NCBI RefSeq assembly: GCF_025149915.1
Contig: NZ_CP102278.1
Coordinates: forward strand, 558,001 to 622,000
Origin: Coprococcus eutactus
Lineage (GTDB): Bacteria; Bacillota; Clostridia; Lachnospirales; Lachnospiraceae
Direction of reading: 5' to 3'
DNA: 64,000 nt
A program made the position numbers and the translations under genes. Below the pieces are notes generated by a model, which was not told the DNA's origin, did no database searches, and saw only the letters and a list, made by a program, of their open reading frames with translations. Below, one piece after another: positions 24,694-33,126 of the stretch (positions within the stretch are counted from its first letter, which is position 1; each line of letters opens with the position of its first letter).

Positions 24694-24717
24694 TTTATTC
24701 GTGTGAAAACGAATAAA
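24694..24717. promoter_or_regulatory. perfect 9-bp dyad upstream of MFS gene
   Basis: TTTATTCGT and ACGAATAAA are exact inverted repeats with a six-base centre, 88 bases before the exporter start. It is a good candidate operator for a drug-responsive repressor, or a leader hairpin. Confidence 0.45.
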
Positions 24718-24804
24718 ACAAAGTCTGGTCACCCATAATATCACCACAAAAATGTAGATAAGATGTAGATAAGAACACATAATACAAAAAGGAAGAGGAA
24801 TAAT

Positions 24805-25983
24805 ATGAAAAGCAGATTGACGAGAAAAGAAATGCTTCCACTTGTGGGAATGACTGTTTCGGCGTTCATATTCAACACATCGGAGTTTATGCCGATTGGC
24901 TTGCTGACCGACATCGCGAAGTCGTTCAGCATATCAGAGTCGAAGGCAGGAATGCTTATAACAGTATATTCATGGATAGTCATGCTGCTGTCCCTCCCAC
25001 TAATACTTCTGGTGTCGAAGATCGATTTCAGAAAATTGTTCATGGGAACGATCGCATTGTTTGGAATATGTCAGATCATGTCGGTGCTTGCACCGAGCTA
25101 TGGAGTGCTCATGGCGTCCCGAATCGGTGTTGCCTGCACCCATGCGATATTCTGGTCCATAGCATCGCCGGTGGCGATAAGACTGGTAAATGAGGAACAC
25201 AGGTCATTTGCACTCAGCATGGTCGTAACAGGAACCTCCATAGCGACCATAGCCGGACTGCCGCTTGGAAGACTTGTGGGACAGTATATGGGATGGAGAG
25301 TTACGTTTCTCATTGTCGGAATCATAGCGTTTGCAGTGCTCGTATATATGGCGTTTGTTTTCCCGAAGATAGCGAGCGGAGAGCAGTTCCATGTAAAGGA
25401 TCTTCCGGCACTCCTGAAGAATCCGGTGCTCATCTGTCTGTATGTCCAGACCATACTTTTTGTGCTTGGATATTACACAGTTTACAGTTATATAGAACCA
25501 TTCATGCAGCAGGTCGCAAAGCTGCAGAACAATGTCATAACCATAGTGCTCCTGATATTTGGTGCCACGGGACTTCTTGGAAGTTATCTGTTTTCAAAGC
25601 TGTATGACAGACATAGATTTGCATTTATAGGTACAGTTATGGCTACGCTTCTTGCATGGTTGCTGCTTTTGCTTCCAGCATCAAAGAGCCTGGCAACTAT
25701 GGTCATTCTCTGTGCATTCTGGGGAATCACGGCCATGGCGTTTAACGTAACTACTCAGTCGGAGGTCATCAGAAGTGTGGATGAGAAGGGGGCTGCCGTG
25801 GCGACAGCCATATATTCCGGACTTTTCAATCTTGGAATCGGAGGTGGAAGCTGGATCGGCGGAATAGTGTGTGACAAAGGTGCGATATCGTATATAGGAT
25901 TTGTGGGTGCGGTATTTGCGGTTATATCAGTTCTATTCTTTGCATTTGTACTTCTAAGAAAATTGAGACAGAGTGTGAACTGA
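24805..25983 (+). CDS. MFS efflux transporter, SotB/AraJ-like
   Basis: A 392-residue major facilitator with twelve predicted helices. The start EMLPLVGMTVSAFIFNTSEF and MPIGLLTDIAKSF match the DHA1 sugar-efflux/drug branch (SotB, AraJ, YdeA), where the FxxxTxEFxPxGLL motif is diagnostic. The conserved GxPLGRxxGxxxGWR motif between helices 4 and 5 is present (GLPLGRLVGQYMGWR). Exports sugars, arabinose or drugs in relatives; substrate here unknown. AAGGAAGAGG precedes the ATG. Monocistronic, with a terminator after it. Confidence 0.9.
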   Translation: MKSRLTRKEMLPLVGMTVSAFIFNTSEFMPIGLLTDIAKSFSISESKAGMLITVYSWIVMLLSLPLILLVSKIDFRKLFMGTIALFGICQIMSVLAPSYGVLMASRIGVACTHAIFWSIASPVAIRLVNEEHRSFALSMVVTGTSIATIAGLPLGRLVGQYMGWRVTFLIVGIIAFAVLVYMAFVFPKIASGEQFHVKDLPALLKNPVLICLYVQTILFVLGYYTVYSYIEPFMQQVAKLQNNVITIVLLIFGATGLLGSYLFSKLYDRHRFAFIGTVMATLLAWLLLLLPASKSLATMVILCAFWGITAMAFNVTTQSEVIRSVDEKGAAVATAIYSGLFNLGIGGGSWIGGIVCDKGAISYIGFVGAVFAVISVLFFAFVLLRKLRQSVN

Positions 25984-26027
25984 CAGCGTATTTGCATATA
26001 ATTAAATGTAATTGAAATATAATGGCG

Positions 26028-26087
26028 CGGCAGTGCTGACGTACAGGTTCGGTTTTGAACATGACATGTCAGGACTGCCGTTTTTTT
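26028..26087 (+). terminator. intrinsic terminator of MFS gene
   Basis: CGGCAGTGCTGAC (26028-26040) pairs with GTCAGGACTGCCG (26068-26080), with one bulge, followed by seven T. Confidence 0.8.
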
Positions 26088-26107
26088 AGTAAGTTTCAAA
26101 TAATAGG

Positions 26108-26170
26108 TTGACAAATTATCAAAATGATAATATCATGTAAACAACTTGCAGATATTATCAAAATGATAAT
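26108..26170 (+). promoter_or_regulatory. NAD-salvage promoter with two NrtR-like operators
   Basis: TTGACA (26108-26113) and TATCAT (26131-26136) are 17 bp apart. A perfect palindrome ATTATCAAAATGATAAT occupies the spacer (26115-26131), and an identical 17-base copy lies at 26154-26170, centre-to-centre 39 bp. A repressor bound to the first would block RNA polymerase directly. The operon downstream encodes an NrtR-like NUDIX-winged-helix protein, so it is the obvious ligand. Confidence 0.7.
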
Positions 26171-26334
26171 AATGGCAATAGTGATGACGCATGTAGATGT
26201 ACTTATATGTTTTATAAGGAATCTGTGCCTTTGGGGATTTCCTCATGGAAGCAGATAGCAGAAAATTGAAAATCGAAAATTTACCAATCAAAAATTTTAA
26301 GTTGATAGTTGAATGGAGAAGGAGAAGAAGAATT

Positions 26335-26850
26335 ATGGACAAAAACAAGAAAAAGACACTTATAGTAGTTGACATGCAGAATGATTTCATCGATGGAGCA
26401 CTCGGGACAAAGGAGGCTGTTGCCATCGTGGAGAATGTGAAAAATAAGATAAAAGAGTATGCTGACCGCGGGGATGAGATCATCTTCACAAGGGATACGC
26501 ATTATGAGAACTACATGGAAACCAACGAGGGAAAGCATCTTCCGGTTCCTCACTGTATAGAGGAGACCAAAGGCTGGGAGATCGCAGATGGTCTTGAGGT
26601 TCCGGACGCTATATACATCAACAAGACCAGCTTTGGATATACAGGCTGGGGAGACTTTGATCTTCAGGATGTTGAGATGGTCGGACTCTGCACAGACATT
26701 TGTGTTGTGTCCAATGCACTCATCATAAAGGCGCTGTACCCTGAGATAAGTGTGAAGGTTGATGCGAGGTGCTGTGCCGGAGTGACGCCGGAGAGTCATG
26801 AGGCTGCGCTTGCCACCATGTCGATGTGTCAAGTGGATATAATCAGATAA
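26335..26850 (+). CDS. pncA: nicotinamidase (isochorismatase family)
   Basis: A 171-residue isochorismatase-fold hydrolase. The catalytic triad D13 (VVDMQNDF), K97 (INKTSF) and C123 (CTDICVVSNA) is intact, with a metal-site D53/H56-like cluster in FTRDTHYENY and the family's PHC motif. It should deamidate nicotinamide to nicotinate for the Preiss-Handler route. The ATG at 26335 follows GGAGAAGGAG; the frame is open further upstream but without a site. First gene of the NAD salvage operon under the palindromic operators. Confidence 0.9.
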   Translation: MDKNKKKTLIVVDMQNDFIDGALGTKEAVAIVENVKNKIKEYADRGDEIIFTRDTHYENYMETNEGKHLPVPHCIEETKGWEIADGLEVPDAIYINKTSFGYTGWGDFDLQDVEMVGLCTDICVVSNALIIKALYPEISVKVDARCCAGVTPESHEAALATMSMCQVDIIR

Positions 26851-26883
26851 CGACGGAAATGTACAGGAGGATGAAGCAGACTT

Positions 26884-27861
26884 ATGAAGACATATGAGAC
26901 GAGTGACGAAGAGAAGAAATTCTTCGCCGGATATGATCTGACGAAATATGACAGGCCATCTGTTGCCGCGGATGTGGTTGTATTTTCAGTTATGAAGGAT
27001 GACGAGTGCAAGGATGTAAGAAGACTTCAGGAGAAGAAGCTCAAGATACTCCTGATAAGAAGAGGTGGATTTCCATATAAAGGATGCTGGGCTATGCCTG
27101 GTGGGTTCTGCAAAAAGGGAGAGGATGTCATAGATTCAGCCAGAAGAGAGCTTTGCGAAGAGACAGGTATAGACGATGCATATGTAAAGCTTGTCGGAGT
27201 GTATGGCGAGCCGGGCAGAGATCCGAGAGGCTGGGTCATATCATCAACTTATATGGCACTTATGAATGCCAGAGCCTGTCATCTGAAGGCAGGAGATGAT
27301 GCACAGGATGCGAGATGGTTTACGGTTGAACTGACAGATGTTTCAACAGAGATGTCAGGTGCAGGTGGACATTCTGTGAACGAGATGTCAACAAAGGTGT
27401 CAGGCACAGGCGAAGAAATTGTTAAAAATGAAGATGAAGCTTCACGTAAAGTCCAAAATGAGAAAAGATACAGGCTGGTTCTCAAGGATGCAGATTCTGA
27501 TATAAAACTTACGGCAGTGTTGCGCAGAACAGATATGAGCTCATGTGGACGAAGCTCGGACAGTTACGATATAGAGGAATGTGAAGGACTGGCATTTGAC
27601 CATGCAAGGATCATAACAGAAGCGGTGCTCGGACTGCGGGAGGATGTCAGGAGAGACATGAAGCTGGCATTTGACCTGCTGCCGGAGAGATTTACACTTA
27701 CTGAGCTTCAGAATGTATATGAACAGATATGGGACATGGAACTCACCACACCTAACTTCAGAAGAAAGATTGCGGAATATGTTGAGGAGACTGATGCATA
27801 TCAGGCCGGTGAGAGATACAGACCTGCCAAATTATTCAGGCGCAGGACAGACGTAAGATAA
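26884..27861 (+). CDS. nrtR: NrtR-like regulator: NUDIX domain plus winged helix
   Basis: A 325-residue protein with an N-terminal NUDIX domain (about 25-160) and a C-terminal winged helix (about 230-320, with HARIITEAVLGLREDV and FTLTELQNVYEQIW). This pairing defines the NrtR family of NAD-metabolism repressors, whose NUDIX part senses ADP-ribose or related nucleotides. The Nudix box is complete here (G74, E80, R88-E89, E92-E93, G95), so hydrolase activity may remain. About 70 residues of low-complexity insertion (about 150-215) separate the domains, longer than usual. Sits between pncA and pnuC. Confidence 0.85.
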   Translation: MKTYETSDEEKKFFAGYDLTKYDRPSVAADVVVFSVMKDDECKDVRRLQEKKLKILLIRRGGFPYKGCWAMPGGFCKKGEDVIDSARRELCEETGIDDAYVKLVGVYGEPGRDPRGWVISSTYMALMNARACHLKAGDDAQDARWFTVELTDVSTEMSGAGGHSVNEMSTKVSGTGEEIVKNEDEASRKVQNEKRYRLVLKDADSDIKLTAVLRRTDMSSCGRSSDSYDIEECEGLAFDHARIITEAVLGLREDVRRDMKLAFDLLPERFTLTELQNVYEQIWDMELTTPNFRRKIAEYVEETDAYQAGERYRPAKLFRRRTDVR

Positions 27862-27908
27862 TGAGGTGTAGCGTAAGGGACTAACATAGAGAGAAAGGGG
27901 ACAAATAT

Positions 27909-28643
27909 ATGACTTTGAAAGAATTTGTGAGAAATGAGATAGAGGGCTGGAAGAAGCTGGAGGTCGCCTGGCTGCTTATAGCATGTGCGGTCATCGTGGG
28001 ACTGTCCATATACTGGGATGATACGGTTATGGGGATCATATCATCAACCACAGGCGTGATCTGTGTGGTATGCACGGGAAAGGGAAAGTTGTCAGCGTAC
28101 ATATTCGGTCTTGTGAATACTGTGCTTTATGCAATCATATCGTATAAGGCGGCGTTGTACGGAGAGACGATGCTCAATGCGCTATATTATGTGCCTATGC
28201 AGTTTGTTGGATTCTATGTATGGTCAAGACATATGAACAATGAGACGCATGAGGTCAGAAAGAAACACATGAAGGCAGTGGGCAGGATATTCATGGTGCT
28301 GGCGGTGGCACTCGGCACATTCCTATATGGACTACTGTTAAAGAGACTTGGGGATGCTATGCCATTTGTGGATGCATTTACAACAGTTTCATCGGTTGTG
28401 GCGATGGTTGTATCTGTAAGGATGTTCGCGGAGCAGTGGTGGATATGGATCGTAGTAGATGTGTTTACAATATATATGTGGGCACGAAACTTTATGAGTG
28501 GCAATGACAACATAGCGACGCTGCTCATGTGGATAGTGTACCTTGGAAACGCCGTTATTATGTGCGTCAGATGGGAGCGTGAAGTCAGGAGAAATCGCCT
28601 GGACGAAGCACACGTTTTCGAAGACAGTACGGCGGCAGAGTAA
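27909..28643 (+). CDS. pnuC: nicotinamide riboside transporter PnuC
   Basis: A 244-residue membrane protein with about seven helices. It has the PnuC signatures: GKGKLSAYIFGLVNTVLYAI, NALYYVPMQFVGFYVW (the NxxYxPxqxxGWxxW motif) and a C-terminal WWIWIVVDVFTIYMW. PnuC facilitates entry of nicotinamide riboside, which is trapped by phosphorylation; the kinase is encoded immediately downstream. The gene follows nrtR by 47 bases. Confidence 0.93.
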   Translation: MTLKEFVRNEIEGWKKLEVAWLLIACAVIVGLSIYWDDTVMGIISSTTGVICVVCTGKGKLSAYIFGLVNTVLYAIISYKAALYGETMLNALYYVPMQFVGFYVWSRHMNNETHEVRKKHMKAVGRIFMVLAVALGTFLYGLLLKRLGDAMPFVDAFTTVSSVVAMVVSVRMFAEQWWIWIVVDVFTIYMWARNFMSGNDNIATLLMWIVYLGNAVIMCVRWEREVRRNRLDEAHVFEDSTAAE

Positions 28644-28656
28644 GGGAGGCTGACAA

Positions 28657-29703
28657 ATGATGTATAGATATAAGGTAGGAATGTATGGGGGTTCGTTTGA
28701 TCCACTTCATATAGGGCACATCCATGATATCATACGTGCTGCGGCGATGTGCGAGGAACTGTATGTGATGATAAGCTGGTGCGAGGGCAGAGAGTCTACC
28801 TCTAAGGAACTGAGATATCGCTGGATACTCAACAGCACAAGACATCTGCCAAATGTTAAGATAATCATGATAGAGGATAAGGCGGTCTCAAAGGAAGAAT
28901 ATAATACGGATTATTACTGGGAAAAGGGAGCTCAGGATATCAAGGACACGATAGCAAAGCCCATAGATGCAGTGTTCTGTGGTTCGGATTATCTTGGAAC
29001 CGGCAGATTTGAGAGCCTGTATTGTCCGGAGAGTGAGATCGTGTACTTTGACAGGGCGGAGGTTCCGGTATCCTCGACAGAGATCCGCGAGTGGGCAACG
29101 GCACACTGGGAGTATATTCCAGAGGTGTGCAGGGATCACTACGTCAGAAAGGTTCTGGTGGTCGGCGGTGAATCCACAGGAAAATCCACACTGGTTGAGA
29201 ATCTTGCACTGGCATATAACACGAATTTTGTACGGGAGATAGGGCGTGATACCTGTGAGTACGCGGGTGGCGAGGAGTTCATGGTTGAAGATGATCTGGT
29301 GGAGAACTTCATCAGACAGAAGGACGAGGTCCGCAGGGCAGCCAGGTATAGCAAAAGACTGTTGTTTGTGGATACCGATGCGCTGACTACAGGATTCTAT
29401 TGTGATCTGCTCATGGATGATGACGAACAAAAACGCAGGCTCACGGATATGGCGGATGCGATAAATGCAACAAATGAGTGGGATCTGGTGTTGTTTCTTG
29501 ATCCTGATGGAACTGATTTTGTTCAGGACGGAACTCGGAATGAGGATATAATGCGGGAGAGAAGACATTACAGTGATTTGCTCAAGGCGTGGTTTGACAG
29601 GCATGGAGTACACTGTGAGACGATATCGGGAGATTATCTTGACCGGTTCAACACCGCCAAGAAGCTTATAGAGGAACGACTTGCGATAACCACTGTATTT
29701 TAA
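28657..29703 (+). CDS. nadR: NadR-like NMN adenylyltransferase/ribosylnicotinamide kinase
   Basis: A 348-residue bifunctional enzyme. Residues 1-155 are an NMN adenylyltransferase domain with GGSFDPLHIGHI (11-22) and SSTEIR (139-144). Residues 160-345 are a ribosylnicotinamide kinase with Walker A GGESTGKST (170-178). It lacks the N-terminal HTH of enterobacterial NadR, consistent with regulation being handled by NrtR. Together with PnuC it converts imported nicotinamide riboside to NAD. Start could be either of two adjacent ATGs (28657 or 28660). Ends the operon before a terminator. Confidence 0.92.
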   Translation: MMYRYKVGMYGGSFDPLHIGHIHDIIRAAAMCEELYVMISWCEGRESTSKELRYRWILNSTRHLPNVKIIMIEDKAVSKEEYNTDYYWEKGAQDIKDTIAKPIDAVFCGSDYLGTGRFESLYCPESEIVYFDRAEVPVSSTEIREWATAHWEYIPEVCRDHYVRKVLVVGGESTGKSTLVENLALAYNTNFVREIGRDTCEYAGGEEFMVEDDLVENFIRQKDEVRRAARYSKRLLFVDTDALTTGFYCDLLMDDDEQKRRLTDMADAINATNEWDLVLFLDPDGTDFVQDGTRNEDIMRERRHYSDLLKAWFDRHGVHCETISGDYLDRFNTAKKLIEERLAITTVF

Positions 29704-29723
29704 ATAAAAATGATGATGTATTT

Positions 29724-29770
29724 AAACATTCACAACATGGTTTTTAAAACAACGTGTTGTGAATGTTTTT
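29724..29770 (+). terminator. intrinsic terminator of NAD salvage operon
   Basis: AAACATTCACAACA (29724-29737) and TGTTGTGAATGTTT (29755-29768) form a perfect 14-bp stem ending in a T-run. Confidence 0.85.
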
Positions 29771-29940
29771 GTCTGTTTTTTATCGTATTTATGACTATGA
29801 ATAAAAAGCCAATGATGATACAATAGTAGATAATATAATAATTATATAGTAGGAAAAGGCTGAAAAAGTAAATGAAATGCAAAATTAAAACGTACAGGTG
29901 AAGACAGAACTGTACAAATATATTGGAGAGGTGGACAAAC

Positions 29941-30828
29941 ATGGCAAAGTATATCTTGAGCTGCTGCTCAACAGCAGATCTTTCAAAGGAGCATTTTGAC
30001 AAAATAGATGTAAAATATATATGCTTTCACTACGAGCTTGATGGTGTGGAACATCCTGATGATCTGGGACAGACCATGCCATTTGAGGAATTTTACAGAA
30101 AGATGACAGAGGGGGCGGCTACGAAGACCTCGCAGGTGAATTCAGATGAATATTATGATTTCTGGAAACCTTATCTTGAACAGGGGTATGACATACTTCA
30201 CCTGACATTGTCATCGGGAATAAGCGGGTCTATAAACTCTGCAAATATTGCCAGGGAGGATCTGGAGGAAGAATTCCCTGACAGGAAACTCTATGTGGTT
30301 GATTCTCTGGGAGCGTCCTCAGGCTATGGGCTCATCATGGACACGCTGGCAGGCATGAGGGATGAAGGCAAGTCCATAGACGAGCTGCATGACTGGATAG
30401 AACAGCATAAGCTGGACCTGAACCACTGGTTCTTCTCAACAGATCTCACATTTTATATCAGAGGTGGAAGAATATCCAAGACTGCTGGAACAGTCGGCAC
30501 AATACTTGGAATATGTCCACTTCTCAACATGGATGACGAGGGCAGGCTGATACCGAGATCAAAGGTAAGAGGCAAAAAGAAGGTTATTCAGGAGATAGTA
30601 AAGCGCATGGAGGAGAATGCACAGGATGGGCTTGATTATTCAGGCAAGTGCTATATATCGCAGTCGGCATGTATGGAGGATGCCGAGGCTGTGGCAAGAC
30701 TTGTCGAGGAGAGATTTCCAAAACTTGACGGCAAGGTGGAGATCAATTATATAGGAACTACCATAGGAAGTCATACAGGACCTGGCACAGTTGCCTTGTT
30801 TTTCTGGGGCAAAAGACGTCAAGGGTAG
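29941..30828 (+). CDS. DegV-family fatty-acid-binding protein
   Basis: A 295-residue DegV protein. Typical landmarks are the N-terminal ILSCCSTADLSKEHF, TKTSQVNSDEYYDFW, the lipid-contacting LSSGISGSINSAN, and the GGRISKTAGTVGTILGICPL region. DegV proteins bind a fatty acid and, with a FakA kinase encoded elsewhere, feed phosphorylated fatty acid to phospholipid synthesis. ATG 29941 follows GAGAGGTGG. Multiple DegV paralogs are usual in Clostridia, and the lipid preference of this one is unknown. Confidence 0.92.
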   Translation: MAKYILSCCSTADLSKEHFDKIDVKYICFHYELDGVEHPDDLGQTMPFEEFYRKMTEGAATKTSQVNSDEYYDFWKPYLEQGYDILHLTLSSGISGSINSANIAREDLEEEFPDRKLYVVDSLGASSGYGLIMDTLAGMRDEGKSIDELHDWIEQHKLDLNHWFFSTDLTFYIRGGRISKTAGTVGTILGICPLLNMDDEGRLIPRSKVRGKKKVIQEIVKRMEENAQDGLDYSGKCYISQSACMEDAEAVARLVEERFPKLDGKVEINYIGTTIGSHTGPGTVALFFWGKRRQG

Positions 30829-30837
30829 GATAATACA

Positions 30838-30866
30838 TTGTGCATTCATTTTTCCACTGCTATAAT
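30838..30866 (+). promoter_or_regulatory. promoter of the EAL-domain gene
   Basis: TTGTGC (30838-30843), 17-bp spacer, perfect TATAAT (30861-30866); the leader is about 95 bases. Confidence 0.65.
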
Positions 30867-30968
30867 GTAAGAAGAGTTTATATTTATTAATTTTTGATGC
30901 GCTTGGGTCGATTTTGATATTTAAGACCGGACGATACAGGCTATGTGTTGAAGGCTGGAGGAGAGAGA

Positions 30969-32666
30969 ATGGATAATACAATTGATAAAAGCATACAAAT
31001 GGACAGCCGGATGAAGGAATTCTTCGAGTGCATAGGTGGGGACGCGGATACACAGCAGCAGAGAATCCAGTGTATAAGGAATGGTCTTGCTGCTATTGCT
31101 GACAGGCTCAGGCTGGGAAAGGCGGAGATTACTGTTGATATTCCGAAAAACAGGTTTATGCCGCTTGGAGAAAGAAGCAGCGCAGTATTATACGAGGAAG
31201 AAGGGGCTGAATTGGGTATCCCCGTTGATATAGAGATGAAGATCAGAACCGGTGGCACTGTGTTTATCAAGGATTACCCATATGGTCCGGGCTATTCAGA
31301 AGAGGAGATACAGACACACAGGTTTATATTCAGGGAGATATTTATTCAGTACAACCGGACATTAGCTCAGTGCATGCTTGAAAAGATCATGCATACAGAT
31401 ATCAACACAGGTGTAGCCAATCAGGATTCCCTGATGTATTATGCGGTAAATCTGATAAAAAACGGACGGATTGATGATTATACAGGCATCTTTTTTAATA
31501 TCCACAATTTCAAGTATGTGAATAAGGTTTTTGATTATTCACAGGGAGATGTGATACTTAGGAATTATGCGCAGATGGTGAAGTCATACCTTGACAGCGA
31601 TGAGGAGATAGCAAGACTTGGAGGAGATAATTTCGTTGTAATCTGTCGTAATGAGAATGCGTCTGATTTTATAAATAAGATTAAAGATGTCCATATAAGC
31701 CATGAGTACAGATCTGACAAAAGAGAATTCCAGCTGGGTGTTACAGCGGGTATAGCAGGTCTGGAAGGCGTTGCTAAGCCGAGGGAAGTCATGGCCAGAA
31801 CCAGCATTGCGTATCAGGCTGCCAGAAAAAACGGAGCGGGCTCCATAGTGGTATATACAAAAGAGATTCAGAAGCATCTTATGGATGACCAGGAGATCCT
31901 GGCTGCTTTTCCGCAGGCACTTGCTGCGGCTGAGTTTGTAGTATATTATCAGCCAAAGGTGAGGATTGCAGACAAAAGCATATATGGTGCGGAGGCACTT
32001 GTCCGCTGGGTGAGAGATGGGCAGGTGGTTACACCTGCGAGATTTATTCCACAGCTTGAGAGAGAGGGCAGTGTGTGCAGGCTTGACTACTATATGCTTG
32101 AGCAGGTATGCGGTTTTTTGAAAAGCAGACTGGATAAAGGTCAGAAGATCGTGCCTGTATCAGTCAATTTTTCCAGAAGGCATCTGGAAGAAAGTGATCT
32201 GGTAGAACGTATAACAGGTACCATAGACAGATTTGGGATAGACAGAAGTTATATTGAGATAGAGCTCACAGAAAGTGAGGATTATCAGAATTATGAGATC
32301 ATGTCCAGCGTTATAAGAAGACTCAAGGAACGAGGCATAAGTACATCCATAGATGATTTTGGCACAGGATTTTCTTCACTCAACATGATCAAAAAGGTTG
32401 ACCTTGATACCATCAAGATAGACAAATCCCTGATACCTTTTGATGATGTAAGCAATAATAAGCACCAGGATATAGTAATGTTTTCAAGCATAATAGACCT
32501 CATAGGCAGACTTGGGAAAAGGTCGGTTGCGGAGGGCGTTGAGACACATCAGCAGCTTGACTATCTGGGAAAGCTTGGCTGTGATATAGTACAGGGATAT
32601 GTGTTTGATAAGCCCCTGCCAAAGGATGAATTTGAAAGAAGGCTGGAATGGGGATATAGTTTATGA
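30969..32666 (+). CDS. EAL c-di-GMP phosphodiesterase with degenerate GGDEF
   Basis: A 565-residue cytosolic protein: an N-terminal region of about 130 residues without recognised domain, a GGDEF domain whose active-site loop reads LGGDNFVVI (Glu replaced by Asn), and a C-terminal EAL domain. The EAL part keeps EALVRW, the asparagine in VSVNFSRRHL, the glutamate in IELTES, DDFGTGFSS, the lysine in IKIDKSLI, VAEGVET and QGY. It therefore should hydrolyse c-di-GMP, while the GGDEF part is probably regulatory. ATG 30969 follows GGAGGAGAG. No membrane segment. Confidence 0.92.
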   Translation: MDNTIDKSIQMDSRMKEFFECIGGDADTQQQRIQCIRNGLAAIADRLRLGKAEITVDIPKNRFMPLGERSSAVLYEEEGAELGIPVDIEMKIRTGGTVFIKDYPYGPGYSEEEIQTHRFIFREIFIQYNRTLAQCMLEKIMHTDINTGVANQDSLMYYAVNLIKNGRIDDYTGIFFNIHNFKYVNKVFDYSQGDVILRNYAQMVKSYLDSDEEIARLGGDNFVVICRNENASDFINKIKDVHISHEYRSDKREFQLGVTAGIAGLEGVAKPREVMARTSIAYQAARKNGAGSIVVYTKEIQKHLMDDQEILAAFPQALAAAEFVVYYQPKVRIADKSIYGAEALVRWVRDGQVVTPARFIPQLEREGSVCRLDYYMLEQVCGFLKSRLDKGQKIVPVSVNFSRRHLEESDLVERITGTIDRFGIDRSYIEIELTESEDYQNYEIMSSVIRRLKERGISTSIDDFGTGFSSLNMIKKVDLDTIKIDKSLIPFDDVSNNKHQDIVMFSSIIDLIGRLGKRSVAEGVETHQQLDYLGKLGCDIVQGYVFDKPLPKDEFERRLEWGYSL

Positions 32667-32766
32667 AGGTGTTGATATGCCTTTGTATATCGAAAGAAGG
32701 ATTTTAACGCTTTATCAAAATAAATTGTTGGCATATGTCTAAAATTGAATTATTATTCCGAATATA

Positions 32767-32807
32767 AAAAGCGGCAATGGAGCCATATGAACTCCATTGC
32801 CGCTTTT
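32767..32807. terminator. strong terminator hairpin
   Basis: AAAAGCGGCAATGGAG (32767-32782) and CTCCATTGCCGCTTTT (32792-32807) are a perfect 16-bp inverted repeat, symmetrical enough to work on both strands. Confidence 0.85.
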
Positions 32808-32923
32808 GGCGTATGTAGTAAAACGGTAAAATATATATACATGGGGACTTGTTTCTTCACCGGTAAAATGATAAAACTGTTGAGAGGATTGATAAAGAAA
32901 CACAGCAAAAATTGCTGCTTGAG

Positions 32924-33067
32924 ATGGGGTTTGCCAGGGAAGTGGCTGACCGTGTTATATTTATGGCTGATGGGATCATAGTTGAGGATGGAACTCCGGA
33001 GCAGCTGTTCGGGGATCCGCAGAATGACAGGACAAAGGCTTTTCTCAGTTCAATTCTCAACACATAA
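32924..33067 (+). pseudogene. C-terminal fragment of a polar amino acid ABC ATPase
   Basis: A 47-codon frame ending at 33067 reads [20 protein letters not shown], then [20 protein letters not shown] and a short end. This is the unmistakable C-terminus of GlnQ/HisP-type ATPases just after the switch histidine. Everything upstream (Walker A, signature, Walker B) is missing, so it is a truncated relic. The stretch 32667-33126 holds nothing else besides the terminator. Confidence 0.7.
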
Positions 33068-33126
33068 TAGAGTGCCTGTATGTTGTATGCTGTGGCACGG
33101 ATTAAAAAGAACGAGAGGTTTCACAG

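Noticed and set aside
28888..29613. 241-codon minus-strand frame inside nadR
   Set aside because: Antisense to a strongly supported enzyme gene, with no start signal and no recognisable domain.
32745..32981. 78-codon frame after the EAL gene
   Set aside because: It reads through the 16-bp terminator stem and is out of frame with the ABC ATPase relic it overlaps.
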